In this document: one piece after another, positions 43,967 to 52,219 of the stretch
Layout of the letters: every line of letters begins with the position of its first letter
How positions within the stretch are numbered: position 1 is the stretch's first letter
Source of the DNA: Allotamlana fucoidanivorans
GTDB lineage: Bacteria; Bacteroidota; Bacteroidia; Flavobacteriales; Flavobacteriaceae
Direction of reading: 5' to 3'
Assembly: GCF_045788535.1 (NCBI RefSeq)
Contig: NZ_CP074074.1
Location: 930,001-994,000, forward strand
Length of the DNA stretch: 64,000 nucleotides
Notes under the pieces: model-generated
Database searches by the model: none
Told to the model about the DNA's origin: nothing
What the model saw: only the letters and a program-made list of their open reading frames with translations
Program-made: the position numbers and the translations under genes

Positions 43967-44833
43967 TTATCCTCTTCTTTTAAAATAACCTAATAATTTT
44001 TTTACATAGCTTTCATCAACACGACAATCAATAGCACCAGCACCTGATTTTGTAAAACTTTCTTTATAGTACGCTACTTTTTGATGATAGAACTTGTTAT
44101 AATTATTGCGCAACTTTTTTGATGCCGTATTTACAAGCATTAACTCTCCCGTTTCACCGTCTTGCATTTGAACCACTCCTAAATTTGGAATGGTTTCTTC
44201 GCGTTTATCAAAAATGCGAATACCTGTAACATCATGTTTACGCGAAACAATTTTCATGGTTTGATGGTAATCATCGGCAATGAAATCAGATAACACAAAT
44301 ACAATAGCCTTCTTTTTCATAACATTTTGCATGAATTTCAAGGCTTCGGCTAAATTGGTTTGTTTACTTTCTGGTTTAAACTCAATGAGCTCTCTGATAA
44401 TGCGAAGTACATGCGAGCGGCCCTTTTTAGGCGGAATATATAATTCTATTTGATCTGAAAATAAAATAAGTCCTATTTTATCATTGTTTTGCGTTGCTGA
44501 AAACGACAGAGTTGCAGCTATTTCAGTTACAACTTCATTCTTGAATTGCTGACTGGTACCAAACATTTCAGAGCCTGACACATCAACCATAAGCATCATG
44601 GTTAATTCCCTTTCTTCTTCAAAAACTTTTACAAAGGGTTCGTTATAACGTGCGGTTACATTCCAATCAATATTTCTTACATCATCACCAAATTGATACT
44701 GGCGTACTTCACTAAACGTCATACCACGCCCCTTGAAAGTAGAATGGTACTCTCCTCCAAAAATATGATCAGACAACCTACGTGTCTTGATTTCAATTTT
44801 CCGTACTTTTTTTAGTAATTCTTTGGTATCCAT
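43967..44833 (-). CDS. DUF58 domain protein (VWA-like), Bat operon
   Basis: The 288-residue protein begins with the DUF58 motif G-E-Y-H-S-T-F-K-G-R-G-M-T-F near residue 27, followed by V-R-Q-Y-Q-F-G-D-D-V-R-N-I-D-W. A VWA-like domain with D-V-S-G-S near residue 89 completes it. There is no signal peptide or membrane helix, so it is cytoplasmic. DUF58 proteins are regular partners of MoxR ATPases, which are thought to act as chaperones on VWA proteins. It lies 76 bases downstream of moxR across an AT-rich repeat. Confidence 0.92.
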   Translation of the reverse strand: MDTKELLKKVRKIEIKTRRLSDHIFGGEYHSTFKGRGMTFSEVRQYQFGDDVRNIDWNVTARYNEPFVKVFEEERELTMMLMVDVSGSEMFGTSQQFKNEVVTEIAATLSFSATQNNDKIGLILFSDQIELYIPPKKGRSHVLRIIRELIEFKPESKQTNLAEALKFMQNVMKKKAIVFVLSDFIADDYHQTMKIVSRKHDVTGIRIFDKREETIPNLGVVQMQDGETGELMLVNTASKKLRNNYNKFYHQKVAYYKESFTKSGAGAIDCRVDESYVKKLLGYFKRRG

Positions 44834-44860
44834 TTTTTAATTGTCTATTGACTATTTTGT

Positions 44861-44904
44861 ATTGATTATTGCTGTTTAATAATCAATTGTTGGTAATCAA
44901 TTGT
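44861..44904 (-). repeat. AT-rich hairpin and short repeats between moxR and the DUF58 gene
   Basis: ATTGATTATT at 44861-44870 pairs perfectly with AATAATCAAT at 44878-44887 around GCTGTTT. AATCAATTGT occurs twice (44881-44890 and 44895-44904), so alternative pairings are possible. No T-run follows on the minus strand. It may affect mRNA stability between the two genes, or be incidental. Confidence 0.4.
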
Positions 44905-44909
44905 CAATT

Positions 44910-45914
44910 TTATGGCACTTCTATTTCGTTTACAATTTTATTGATGATATCTTCTGAAGTTACATTTTCGGCCTCGGCTTCATAGGTAATACCTATTCTG
45001 TGTCTTAACACATCATAAACTACGGCGCGAACATCTTCTGGAATAACATACCCACGTCTTTTAATAAAGGCATAACATTTAGCTGCTGTTGCCAAACTGA
45101 TACTACCACGAGGTGAGGCCCCAAATGAGATTAAAGGTTTTATATCAGCTAGTTTATATTTTTCTGGATAACGGGTTGCGAAAATAATATCTAAGATATA
45201 TTTTTCTATTTTTTCATCCATATACACTGCCTTAACAGCCTCTTGTGCACGTATAATTTGATCAACCGAAACTACCGCTTGAACTTTTTCCCAAGCCCCT
45301 TTAAGGTTAGCCCTCATGATTAACTGCTCTTCTGCAATTTTTGGATAATCAATCACTGTTTTTAGCATAAAACGGTCTACCTGTGCCTCTGGTAAAGGAT
45401 AAGTTCCTTCCTGCTCTACAGGGTTTTGGGTAGCCATAACCAAGAATGGTTTATCAAGTACAAACGTTTCATCACCAATGGTTACTTGCTTTTCTTGCAT
45501 GGCTTCCAGCAGTGCTGATTGTACTTTTGCAGGCGCCCTATTAATCTCATCGGCAAGGACGAAATTGGCAAAAATAGGCCCTTTTTTAATTGAGAAATCA
45601 TTCTCTTTAATGTTGTAAATCAAGGTTCCCACTACATCAGCAGGTAATAAATCTGGTGTAAACTGAATTCTACTAAAACTACCACTTACCGCTTGAGATA
45701 GGGTATTAATGGCTAATGTTTTTGCTAATCCAGGTACACCTTCAAGTAAAATATGCCCTTTTCCTAACAAGCCAATAAGTAAGCGTTCAACCATATGCTT
45801 TTGCCCCACAATGACTTTATTCATTTCAAGCATTAGCAAATCAACAAAAGCACTTTCTTTTTCTATTTTTTCATTAATCGACTTAATATCAATAGTACCT
45901 GTTTCTTCCATCAT
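44910..45914 (-). CDS. MoxR-family AAA+ ATPase
   Basis: From the ATG pair at 45914/45911 the protein has about 334 residues. A longer frame reaches 45965 without added motif value. Walker A is L-E-G-V-P-G-L-A-K-T near residue 60, Walker B is F-V-L-A-D-E-I-N-R-A-P near residue 118, and sensor 1 is M-A-T-Q-N-P near residue 160. The MoxR family acts with VWA/DUF58 proteins in folding or metal insertion. It is the first gene of the moxR-DUF58-unknown-batABCDE operon. Its promoter must lie between 45915 and about 46035. Confidence 0.93.
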   Translation of the reverse strand: MMEETGTIDIKSINEKIEKESAFVDLLMLEMNKVIVGQKHMVERLLIGLLGKGHILLEGVPGLAKTLAINTLSQAVSGSFSRIQFTPDLLPADVVGTLIYNIKENDFSIKKGPIFANFVLADEINRAPAKVQSALLEAMQEKQVTIGDETFVLDKPFLVMATQNPVEQEGTYPLPEAQVDRFMLKTVIDYPKIAEEQLIMRANLKGAWEKVQAVVSVDQIIRAQEAVKAVYMDEKIEKYILDIIFATRYPEKYKLADIKPLISFGASPRGSISLATAAKCYAFIKRRGYVIPEDVRAVVYDVLRHRIGITYEAEAENVTSEDIINKIVNEIEVP

Positions 45915-46038
45915 TTTGTATTTAATTAGCGGCTCGAATATACTGCCCTCATTTGAGCATTGCAAAATGTTAAAAAAAAACTTTAATTCTTGTTAATAAT
46001 TGGTTAAAATATTAGGTTTTGCTACGTTAATTAATACT

Positions 46039-46075
46039 TAAAAAAAAGAGCGACACTTTATGGTATCGCTCTTTT
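46039..46075 (-). terminator. Intrinsic terminator of the DUF4382 lipoprotein gene
   Basis: On the minus strand GAGCGATA pairs with TGTCGCTC (one G-U pair, flanked by A-T pairs) and is followed by eight T. The hairpin spans about 46045-46075. Confidence 0.8.
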
Positions 46076-46098
46076 CATATATGTTTTCAATCCTATTT

Positions 46099-47196
46099 TT
46101 AAGGGGTCACAACTAAAGTGGCATCAACTACCTCTGCTTCTCCTGGCTCAATTGTTACATTAATGTTCTGAGACACATAGCCTTCAGCAGTAATAGTCAC
46201 TGTATAATCTCCAGGAACTACATCTTCAATCATGTAATCTCCTTCAGCGTTTGTTTCAACACTAGTTTCTTCATTAATAGAAACTGTTGCTACCACATTT
46301 TCAGCCAATCCAGAAATTTTTCCACTAATGGTTCCTGTTTTTAGCATTAATTCAATTGGATCTGCAATAACAGTAACCTCACCTTTCACAACTACAACAC
46401 CAATAGCTTCGCCGTAACTATAATCTGAAGCTTCATCTAGAGGCATCACCTTAACATCATAAGTTCCTGCTGGAACGCCCCATAAAGCAAATGCTCCATT
46501 TTCATCTGTTAATGCTGAAATTACAAAATCATCTTCTGTTTCTGGTGTTCCCATATCATCTACTAAAACAGAAGCCATAGATGGTACATCTGTTGGCGTT
46601 ACCGTACCTTCAATGATGCCAGAGCTTTTTTCAGCACTTACATACAATACTGGTTTTAAAATGATATTTCCTGAATTACCAGCGTGTACAATAGATTTTT
46701 CAACATCAAAATCTAAAACAAACTCATAGGTATATCCTTCTTCAATAACTTCATTGACTTTAAGCTTAAGACCTGATTGTTGTGCACTAGGTGTTTTTAA
46801 ATCAAATTCTTCACCTTGATCTTGATCATTTTTAATTACAATAGTATTTCCATCACCAAGTACTAAACGCATTTGACTTAAAGTACCTGCTGGTATTGGA
46901 AACCTATCCACTAAAACCTTACTAAAACCACCAGTAAAGTCTAACAAGTTAACTATTCCATCTTCTGCATCTAATGATATCCAACCGCTTTCATCATCGC
47001 TATCATCATCCATTTTAATCATGACATCAACAATTTCAACATTTACAGCTTCATATTCACCAGGCGCATCAACCAAGCGAATTGAAATTCTGGGATCTCC
47101 TTTTTGAACAGAATCAGAGTCTGAATCATTACAAGAAAACACAAAGGTTAAAAAGAGTAATGGTAATAAAAATTTCATTTGTTTTACAATATTCAT
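46099..47196 (-). CDS. DUF4382 lipoprotein with carboxypeptidase-regulatory-like repeats
   Basis: The 365-residue protein has a lipobox F-V-F-S-C near residue 22, followed by an acidic linker. The start may also be M7 at 47178. DUF4382 covers about 35-185 (I-S-I-R-L-V-D-A-P-G-E-Y-E-A-V near the start). Two carboxypeptidase-regulatory-like beta domains follow at about 190-285 and 290-360, with G-V-P-A-G-T-Y-D-V and V-V-P-G-D-Y-T-V. The acidic content fits calcium binding. It is a cell-envelope protein of unknown role. It stands alone with its own terminator and is divergent from the SDR gene. Confidence 0.88.
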   Translation of the reverse strand: MNIVKQMKFLLPLLFLTFVFSCNDSDSDSVQKGDPRISIRLVDAPGEYEAVNVEIVDVMIKMDDDSDDESGWISLDAEDGIVNLLDFTGGFSKVLVDRFPIPAGTLSQMRLVLGDGNTIVIKNDQDQGEEFDLKTPSAQQSGLKLKVNEVIEEGYTYEFVLDFDVEKSIVHAGNSGNIILKPVLYVSAEKSSGIIEGTVTPTDVPSMASVLVDDMGTPETEDDFVISALTDENGAFALWGVPAGTYDVKVMPLDEASDYSYGEAIGVVVVKGEVTVIADPIELMLKTGTISGKISGLAENVVATVSINEETSVETNAEGDYMIEDVVPGDYTVTITAEGYVSQNINVTIEPGEAEVVDATLVVTP

Positions 47197-47444
47197 AGTT
47201 TTTCAATTTTTAATGGTTCAATCTTATTTACGGTAAAAAGAACGGAATGGATTATATTTTATTTTGCGAAATGTGAAGAATTCCTAAACAAAACCTGCTC
47301 ATAGACATCTAAACACCTAACTATCAAATTTTAATAAATTAACTTTCAATAATACGATTTTGTTATGCTTTTAAGTATTTTTATATGTGTATTACAGATA
47401 TACTAGCCATGTTGTTGCTGGTAATCCGTTAATCGAAAAAAACA

Positions 47445-48194
47445 ATGAAAACAACTGCACTAATAACAGGAGCCACCAGTGGAATAGGCGAAGCTACTGC
47501 ACATGAATTTGCTAAAAAAGGCATCAGACTAATTTTATGTGGTAGGCGCTTGGAACGCTTAAAACAACTTCAGAATACTTTAAAAAAGTTGACAGATGTA
47601 CATATTTTAGACTTTGATGTGAGCGATAAAAATGCGGTATTAAAAGCTATAACATCCTTACCTTCAAAATTTCAACATATAGATGTATTAATCAATAACG
47701 CAGGAAATGCACACGGATTAGACCCAATTGAAAAGGGCTCTATAGATGACTGGGATGCCATGATGGACAGCAATGTTAAGGGGCTACTATACGTGAGTAA
47801 GGCGATTATCCCGCAAATGACAGAAAGAAAATCTGGTCATATTATTAATATCGGTTCATCGGCAGGAAAGGAAGTTTACCCTAAGGGCAATGTGTATTGC
47901 GGAAGTAAACACGCTGTACTGGCCATCACAGAAGGCATGCGTATAGATCTTAATCCGTATGGCATAAAGGTAGGGGCTGTAAATCCTGGTTTAGTAGAAA
48001 CGGAGTTTTCAAAAGTAAGATTTAAAGGCGGAAAAGAGGCCGATTCGGTATATTCAGGCTTTAAAGCGTTACAGGCACAAGACGTAGCCGAAGTCATTTA
48101 TTTTGCTATTTCAAGACCTCCACATGTTAATATTGCTGATGTCTTAATGTTTTGCACAGCCCAAGCCAATAGCACCATTGTAAACAAAACATGA
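47445..48194 (+). CDS. Short-chain dehydrogenase/reductase (SDR)
   Basis: The 249-residue enzyme has the classical SDR pattern. The coenzyme motif is T-G-A-T-S-G-I-G near residue 8, N-N-A-G is near residue 86, the catalytic S is in N-I-G-S-S-A-G near residue 138, and Y-C-G-S-K is near residue 151. The family resembles YdfG-type 3-hydroxy acid or serine dehydrogenases, but the substrate is not clear. It lies upstream of the AlbA-domain gene with a 25-base gap. Confidence 0.92.
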   Translation: MKTTALITGATSGIGEATAHEFAKKGIRLILCGRRLERLKQLQNTLKKLTDVHILDFDVSDKNAVLKAITSLPSKFQHIDVLINNAGNAHGLDPIEKGSIDDWDAMMDSNVKGLLYVSKAIIPQMTERKSGHIINIGSSAGKEVYPKGNVYCGSKHAVLAITEGMRIDLNPYGIKVGAVNPGLVETEFSKVRFKGGKEADSVYSGFKALQAQDVAEVIYFAISRPPHVNIADVLMFCTAQANSTIVNKT

Positions 48195-48219
48195 TTAACA
48201 AAAAAAGCCCTCTTAAAAT

Positions 48220-49353
48220 ATGATTAATAAACGTTTACTTATAAAACACCTTTTGGCCCATAACGATGAAAATAGTTTTTATGACAAGAAACGTAAAATT
48301 GATATTAGTCACAAAGAAGGTAAAGCCAAGTTTTTAAAGCATATTTGTGCCCTTTCGAATAGTAACCCTAAAAACAATTCATATATCGTAATCGGTGTTG
48401 AAAATGACGACAGCAATATAGTAGGTGTTGATTTTTTTGATGATAGTAAAATTCAAAACCTCATTAATGCCTATCTAACTAATCCGCCCATTGTACAATA
48501 CGAAAATATACCGTTCCCACATTTACCTGATGACCGCGTTGTAGGCCTAGTCACTATCAGACCTACAGGTTTAATCACGTCATTGCGAAAAAATATTTGG
48601 AAATACTATGGTGGTTCTATTTTCTTAAGAGACGGCAGCATGAGCATGCCTAAAGTTTTCGATATTGTCATTAAGGATGTTAATTCTGAAATTGTTGCAG
48701 CCATTGAAAAAAATGCGCAAAATAACATTGAACACACCTTAAATGGTGTTTTTGATTTTATGAATACGCGCAAAGACTACCACCCTACCTATAAAGTCTT
48801 TAAAGAATATTTTGTGGTTTGCTGGTCTGGGCAAAAAAAGGAAGTAAAAGATGAGATATTTTATTCAAGAGTAGACATAGAGCTTATTAATGAGCAAGTG
48901 CGTTTATTTTTTTCGGCGTTAGACGAAGTTTCTATAGATACAACAGATGATAGTTTTAAAATAATTGAATATGTGAATTTAGGCCTTCAGGGCGCAAACA
49001 AGTATTATCAATTGGAAGAAACGTTAATAACCTTTGAAGATAATGCGCATTACCATATAGCCACAAAATTGCTGTTTAAAGCCCCTCAATTTGATAAAAA
49101 AATACTCCATCACATTTATAATGCAAATAATGCTATTCTTAGCCGAATGAAAAAAGGCCTACCATTAAACCAGAGTCAAGAACGCGATTTGCAAAACTTA
49201 CCTGTTACTTATCTCATTTGTTACTTAAATAATTTTGAGGAAGCACTGAATAAGTTAACCGAAGCCAAACCTTTGTTAAAAGCACATAGCCCTAAAATAT
49301 ATAAACTGTATAAAGAAGCTATTAGAATTTTAAGAAAAGTGAAATACAGTTAA
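48220..49353 (+). CDS. AlbA/Schlafen-type DNA-binding domain protein
   Basis: The 377-residue protein has an N-terminal AlbA_2 (Schlafen AAA) domain at about 20-150. It contains F-L-K-H-I-C-A-L-S-N near residue 38, N-N-S-Y-I-V-I-G-V-E near residue 52, and I-R-P-T-G near residue 114. Such domains are found in regulators and in some defence proteins. The C-terminal region (about 170-377) is helical and contains a TPR-like section and a basic tail, and I do not recognise it. No ATPase motif is present. It follows the SDR gene on the same strand. Confidence 0.78.
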   Translation: MINKRLLIKHLLAHNDENSFYDKKRKIDISHKEGKAKFLKHICALSNSNPKNNSYIVIGVENDDSNIVGVDFFDDSKIQNLINAYLTNPPIVQYENIPFPHLPDDRVVGLVTIRPTGLITSLRKNIWKYYGGSIFLRDGSMSMPKVFDIVIKDVNSEIVAAIEKNAQNNIEHTLNGVFDFMNTRKDYHPTYKVFKEYFVVCWSGQKKEVKDEIFYSRVDIELINEQVRLFFSALDEVSIDTTDDSFKIIEYVNLGLQGANKYYQLEETLITFEDNAHYHIATKLLFKAPQFDKKILHHIYNANNAILSRMKKGLPLNQSQERDLQNLPVTYLICYLNNFEEALNKLTEAKPLLKAHSPKIYKLYKEAIRILRKVKYS

Positions 49354-49403
49354 TCCTTAACCTTAATTTAACCTTAAAAACTGAAAATGAAATAAAAATG
49401 TTT

Positions 49404-49484
49404 TATTTTTGTCTTGCTATTAATCTTTTTAAGATATAACCTTGCTTCTCCCAAACAATTTGGCATTGAGGCAAGGTTTTTTTT
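49404..49484 (+). ncRNA. Possible small structured RNA with its own promoter and terminator
   Basis: A TATTTTTG box at 49404-49411 precedes a short stretch that ends in a long hairpin. AACCTTGCTTC (49438-49448) pairs with GAGGCAAGGTT (49468-49478), with one wobble, around an inner stem CCAAA/TTTGG. An eight-T run ends at about 49484. The -33 box is weak (CTG at 49381). This may simply be the terminator of the AlbA gene, but the size and inner stem fit a small RNA of about 70 bases. Confidence 0.4.
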
Positions 49485-49486
49485 GA

Positions 49487-50677
49487 CTATATAAAATCTA
49501 ATTGATAAAACGATTTGTTCAATACCTTTGTATCATTTACTTCTAACCACTTATTAAGTACCGTGGCGTAAATGGTTCTAAAATCAATTTCAAATTTCAA
49601 ATCGCCATTATCATCTAGGTTACTTAAATTGGGCATCCTATTGTACAAGCCTTGTTTTTTAAGATTTTCGCCAATAATAAAAACATTATTTGCTGTACCG
49701 TGATCGGTACCAACACTAGCATTCTGTTTTACACGTCGTCCAAATTCAGAAAATGTTAAAATCAAAGTATCCTTAAACGTGTTATTGGCTTTTAAATCTT
49801 GAACAAAAGCCTCAATCCCTTTAGCATAGATGTTTAACAAACGTTTTTGGGTAGCCAATTGATTTACATGTGTATCAAACCCACCTAAAGACGTATAAAA
49901 TACTTTGGTGTTTAAGTTAGAATTTATAAACTGTGCTGTAGTTTTTAATTGCTTTCCAAATTTGTTACTTGGGTATTCTTTAGTACTAGAAATGGTTTTG
50001 CTGGCTTCATAAATATATTTTGCAGAAGACTCCGCTGCAATCATAGTTTTATAGAGATATCCTAGATTATGCTCGCTTAGGTGTGCATCATTTTGATGTT
50101 TCGTTACGTGCCTAAAATAAGGGTCTTTTGAAAGGTTATACAAGGCTTTAGAATCTTGAGTGGCCATGGCATTAAAATGCTCGCCTTTCATGGCTAAGGA
50201 CAAACTTTCATCAATTTCAATAGCAGAATAAGGTTGCTTACCATAATGATCTAAATAGCGTCCTATCCAGCCGCTTTGAGCATATTCGTTAGAATCACTA
50301 GCGGTTTGCCAAATATCCATTGACCTAAAATGTGATCTGTTTGGATTGGGATACCCTACATTATTTATAATTGATAAATAACCCTGATCATACAAGTTTT
50401 TTAAGGGTTTTAAACTACTATGTAGCCCAACCTCATCATTGATTTTAAGGATATCCTTTGTTGCAATGCCCAGTGACGGACGTTCACTATAATACAAATC
50501 ATTCCTAAACGGAATTACCGTATTTAAACCATCATTACCTCCTGATAGTTGAATGATAACCAATCGTTTATATCCCAATTGACTACTCGCCACATCTTCA
50601 AAAGCCTTAACAAAACTAGGCACAAAAAACAAGCTACTCGCTAATGATGATTGCTTTAAAAAATTTCTTCTGTCCAT
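49487..50677 (-). CDS. DUF1501 family protein, exported
   Basis: The 396-residue protein begins M-D-R-R-N-F-L-K, a twin-arginine-like signal, with a hydrophobic segment to about residue 26. The family motif Q-L-S-G-G-N-D-G-L-N-T near residue 43 and the Y-T-S-L-G-G-F-D-T-H stretch near residue 262 are sulfatase-like in character, but no metal site is proven. DUF1501 proteins occur with DUF1800 proteins across Bacteroidota and Planctomycetes. It starts four bases after the DUF1800 stop. The role is unknown. Confidence 0.88.
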   Translation of the reverse strand: MDRRNFLKQSSLASSLFFVPSFVKAFEDVASSQLGYKRLVIIQLSGGNDGLNTVIPFRNDLYYSERPSLGIATKDILKINDEVGLHSSLKPLKNLYDQGYLSIINNVGYPNPNRSHFRSMDIWQTASDSNEYAQSGWIGRYLDHYGKQPYSAIEIDESLSLAMKGEHFNAMATQDSKALYNLSKDPYFRHVTKHQNDAHLSEHNLGYLYKTMIAAESSAKYIYEASKTISSTKEYPSNKFGKQLKTTAQFINSNLNTKVFYTSLGGFDTHVNQLATQKRLLNIYAKGIEAFVQDLKANNTFKDTLILTFSEFGRRVKQNASVGTDHGTANNVFIIGENLKKQGLYNRMPNLSNLDDNGDLKFEIDFRTIYATVLNKWLEVNDTKVLNKSFYQLDFI

Positions 50678-50680
50678 AAC

Positions 50681-52069
50681 TTAACACATTTGATATTCGG
50701 GTAATGACATCAACTGAATGCAATATTCTTGCTTTGAAACTTTTTCTAAACTCTTTAAATAATGCGCTGTTCCATCATTAATTGGACAAGCTAAAAGTAC
50801 ACTTTCCATATCTTTGAACGGAACCGTTTTAAATTGCTTATTGAAGTAAGCCCAGTCTGTTTGCGTATTAAATCGTTTACCATAGGTTTTCTTAAACATG
50901 GCTTTTTTAGATTCTAATTGCTCATCATTAGTACCATTTTTCGCTTTTGAAATGTAGGCGCCATTAGTTAAAAGTGAAGGTAGTTTTAATCTTAGTACAA
51001 TGGTGTTACTATCAATCCAACTTCTTCCGCCTTTCCATCCAGCAACATTAGGCGGATCTAACAAGGTTTGTCCTAACAATTTTTGCAGATACAGTAGCTG
51101 TTTTTGATTTTTAAATGTTACGGGAACCACCTTTTTTAAACCAACTAAAAACTCAATAGGTGATTTAATTTTTATCCCCATATTTTCTTCGTCATAAAAC
51201 CAATCAGACATAAAGACGTAATGCATAAGCGTTTCAATGTTATAATCGTTATAAAAAACGGCGGTCATCGCTTCAATATGATCTTGATTCAAAGTATCAT
51301 TCACAAAATATTTGTATACTTTGGTGCATATATATTTTGCACATTGTTTTTGTTCTAAAATAATATCTATAACAGCTTCACCATCAAAGTTACCTGTTTT
51401 ACCCATAAAAGTTTTTTGTCCCTCGTCATGCGTTCGTTTTCTAAAAACAAATTCCCCTTGCAAATTATGAGAATATCCTGTGAATGCTCGGGCACTTTCT
51501 TTTATATCTTCTTCAGTATAATGACCAACACCAAGTGTAAACAACTCCATAAGTTCACGTGCAAAATTTTCATTTGGTTTCTGCTTTTTATTTTGCTTGG
51601 TATTTAAATACTTTGTCATGGCAGCTTCCCTTGAAACTGCTTTTACAAAGGCACCAAAATCACCTAGAGCATAACGCCTTAACGTATTATTGAACTGCTG
51701 TATATAGTTGATGTTGTTATCTTCACACACAAAATGATTTGCCCAAAAAAGTGTCATTTTTTCTCGCAATATCTCATTGGTTGTAGCGAGTCTGTCAATC
51801 CAGGCTGCGTTGAGTTCTATTTGTTTTTGTCTACTTATTTTCTGAATTTTTCTTCGGGTTTCAGCGTCTAACTTTTTATCTGTCATCATCGCGCTGAACA
51901 TGTGTTTTATTTCAGAAGTATCTACTTCAAGTGAAGTCATCGGCTTTGAGTTCTTAAAAAGCTCATTAACAACCTTTTTTTTACTTTTTTTAGACAACCG
52001 TTCAATATCCTTTGGTAATATTCCAAAACCGACGCGCCAATATAAATGCTGAATGTGTTTAGGTTTCAT
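50681..52069 (-). CDS. DUF1800 family protein
   Basis: Translation from 52069 (M-K-P-K-H-I-Q-H-L-Y-W-R) gives 462 residues. An ATG at 52105 would add 12 residues. The family motif Y-W-R-V-G-F-G lies near residue 9. W-A-N-H-F near residue 113 and N-E-N-F-A-R-E-L-M-E-L-F-T-L-G-V-G near residue 168 are the most conserved parts. No signal peptide is evident. It is the first gene of a two-gene unit with the DUF1501 gene. The function of the pair is not established. Confidence 0.88.
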   Translation of the reverse strand: MKPKHIQHLYWRVGFGILPKDIERLSKKSKKKVVNELFKNSKPMTSLEVDTSEIKHMFSAMMTDKKLDAETRRKIQKISRQKQIELNAAWIDRLATTNEILREKMTLFWANHFVCEDNNINYIQQFNNTLRRYALGDFGAFVKAVSREAAMTKYLNTKQNKKQKPNENFARELMELFTLGVGHYTEEDIKESARAFTGYSHNLQGEFVFRKRTHDEGQKTFMGKTGNFDGEAVIDIILEQKQCAKYICTKVYKYFVNDTLNQDHIEAMTAVFYNDYNIETLMHYVFMSDWFYDEENMGIKIKSPIEFLVGLKKVVPVTFKNQKQLLYLQKLLGQTLLDPPNVAGWKGGRSWIDSNTIVLRLKLPSLLTNGAYISKAKNGTNDEQLESKKAMFKKTYGKRFNTQTDWAYFNKQFKTVPFKDMESVLLACPINDGTAHYLKSLEKVSKQEYCIQLMSLPEYQMC

Positions 52070-52166
52070 GTAATGAACTTTTAAAGTAGTTATGAAAGAT
52101 AGCATTATAGTGTATGCTTAGACTTAAAAATTGGGAAATGGTTTAATTACCTCATAGATAAGATAC

Positions 52167-52196
52167 AAAAAAACCGACCCTTAAAAGGAATCGGTT
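52167..52196 (-). terminator. Intrinsic terminator of the aldehyde dehydrogenase gene
   Basis: On the minus strand AACCGATT pairs with GGTCGGTT, partly through wobble pairs, and a seven-T run follows. Confidence 0.72.
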
Positions 52197-52219
52197 ATAA
52201 CTTACTTTTCCTTTTTCAA

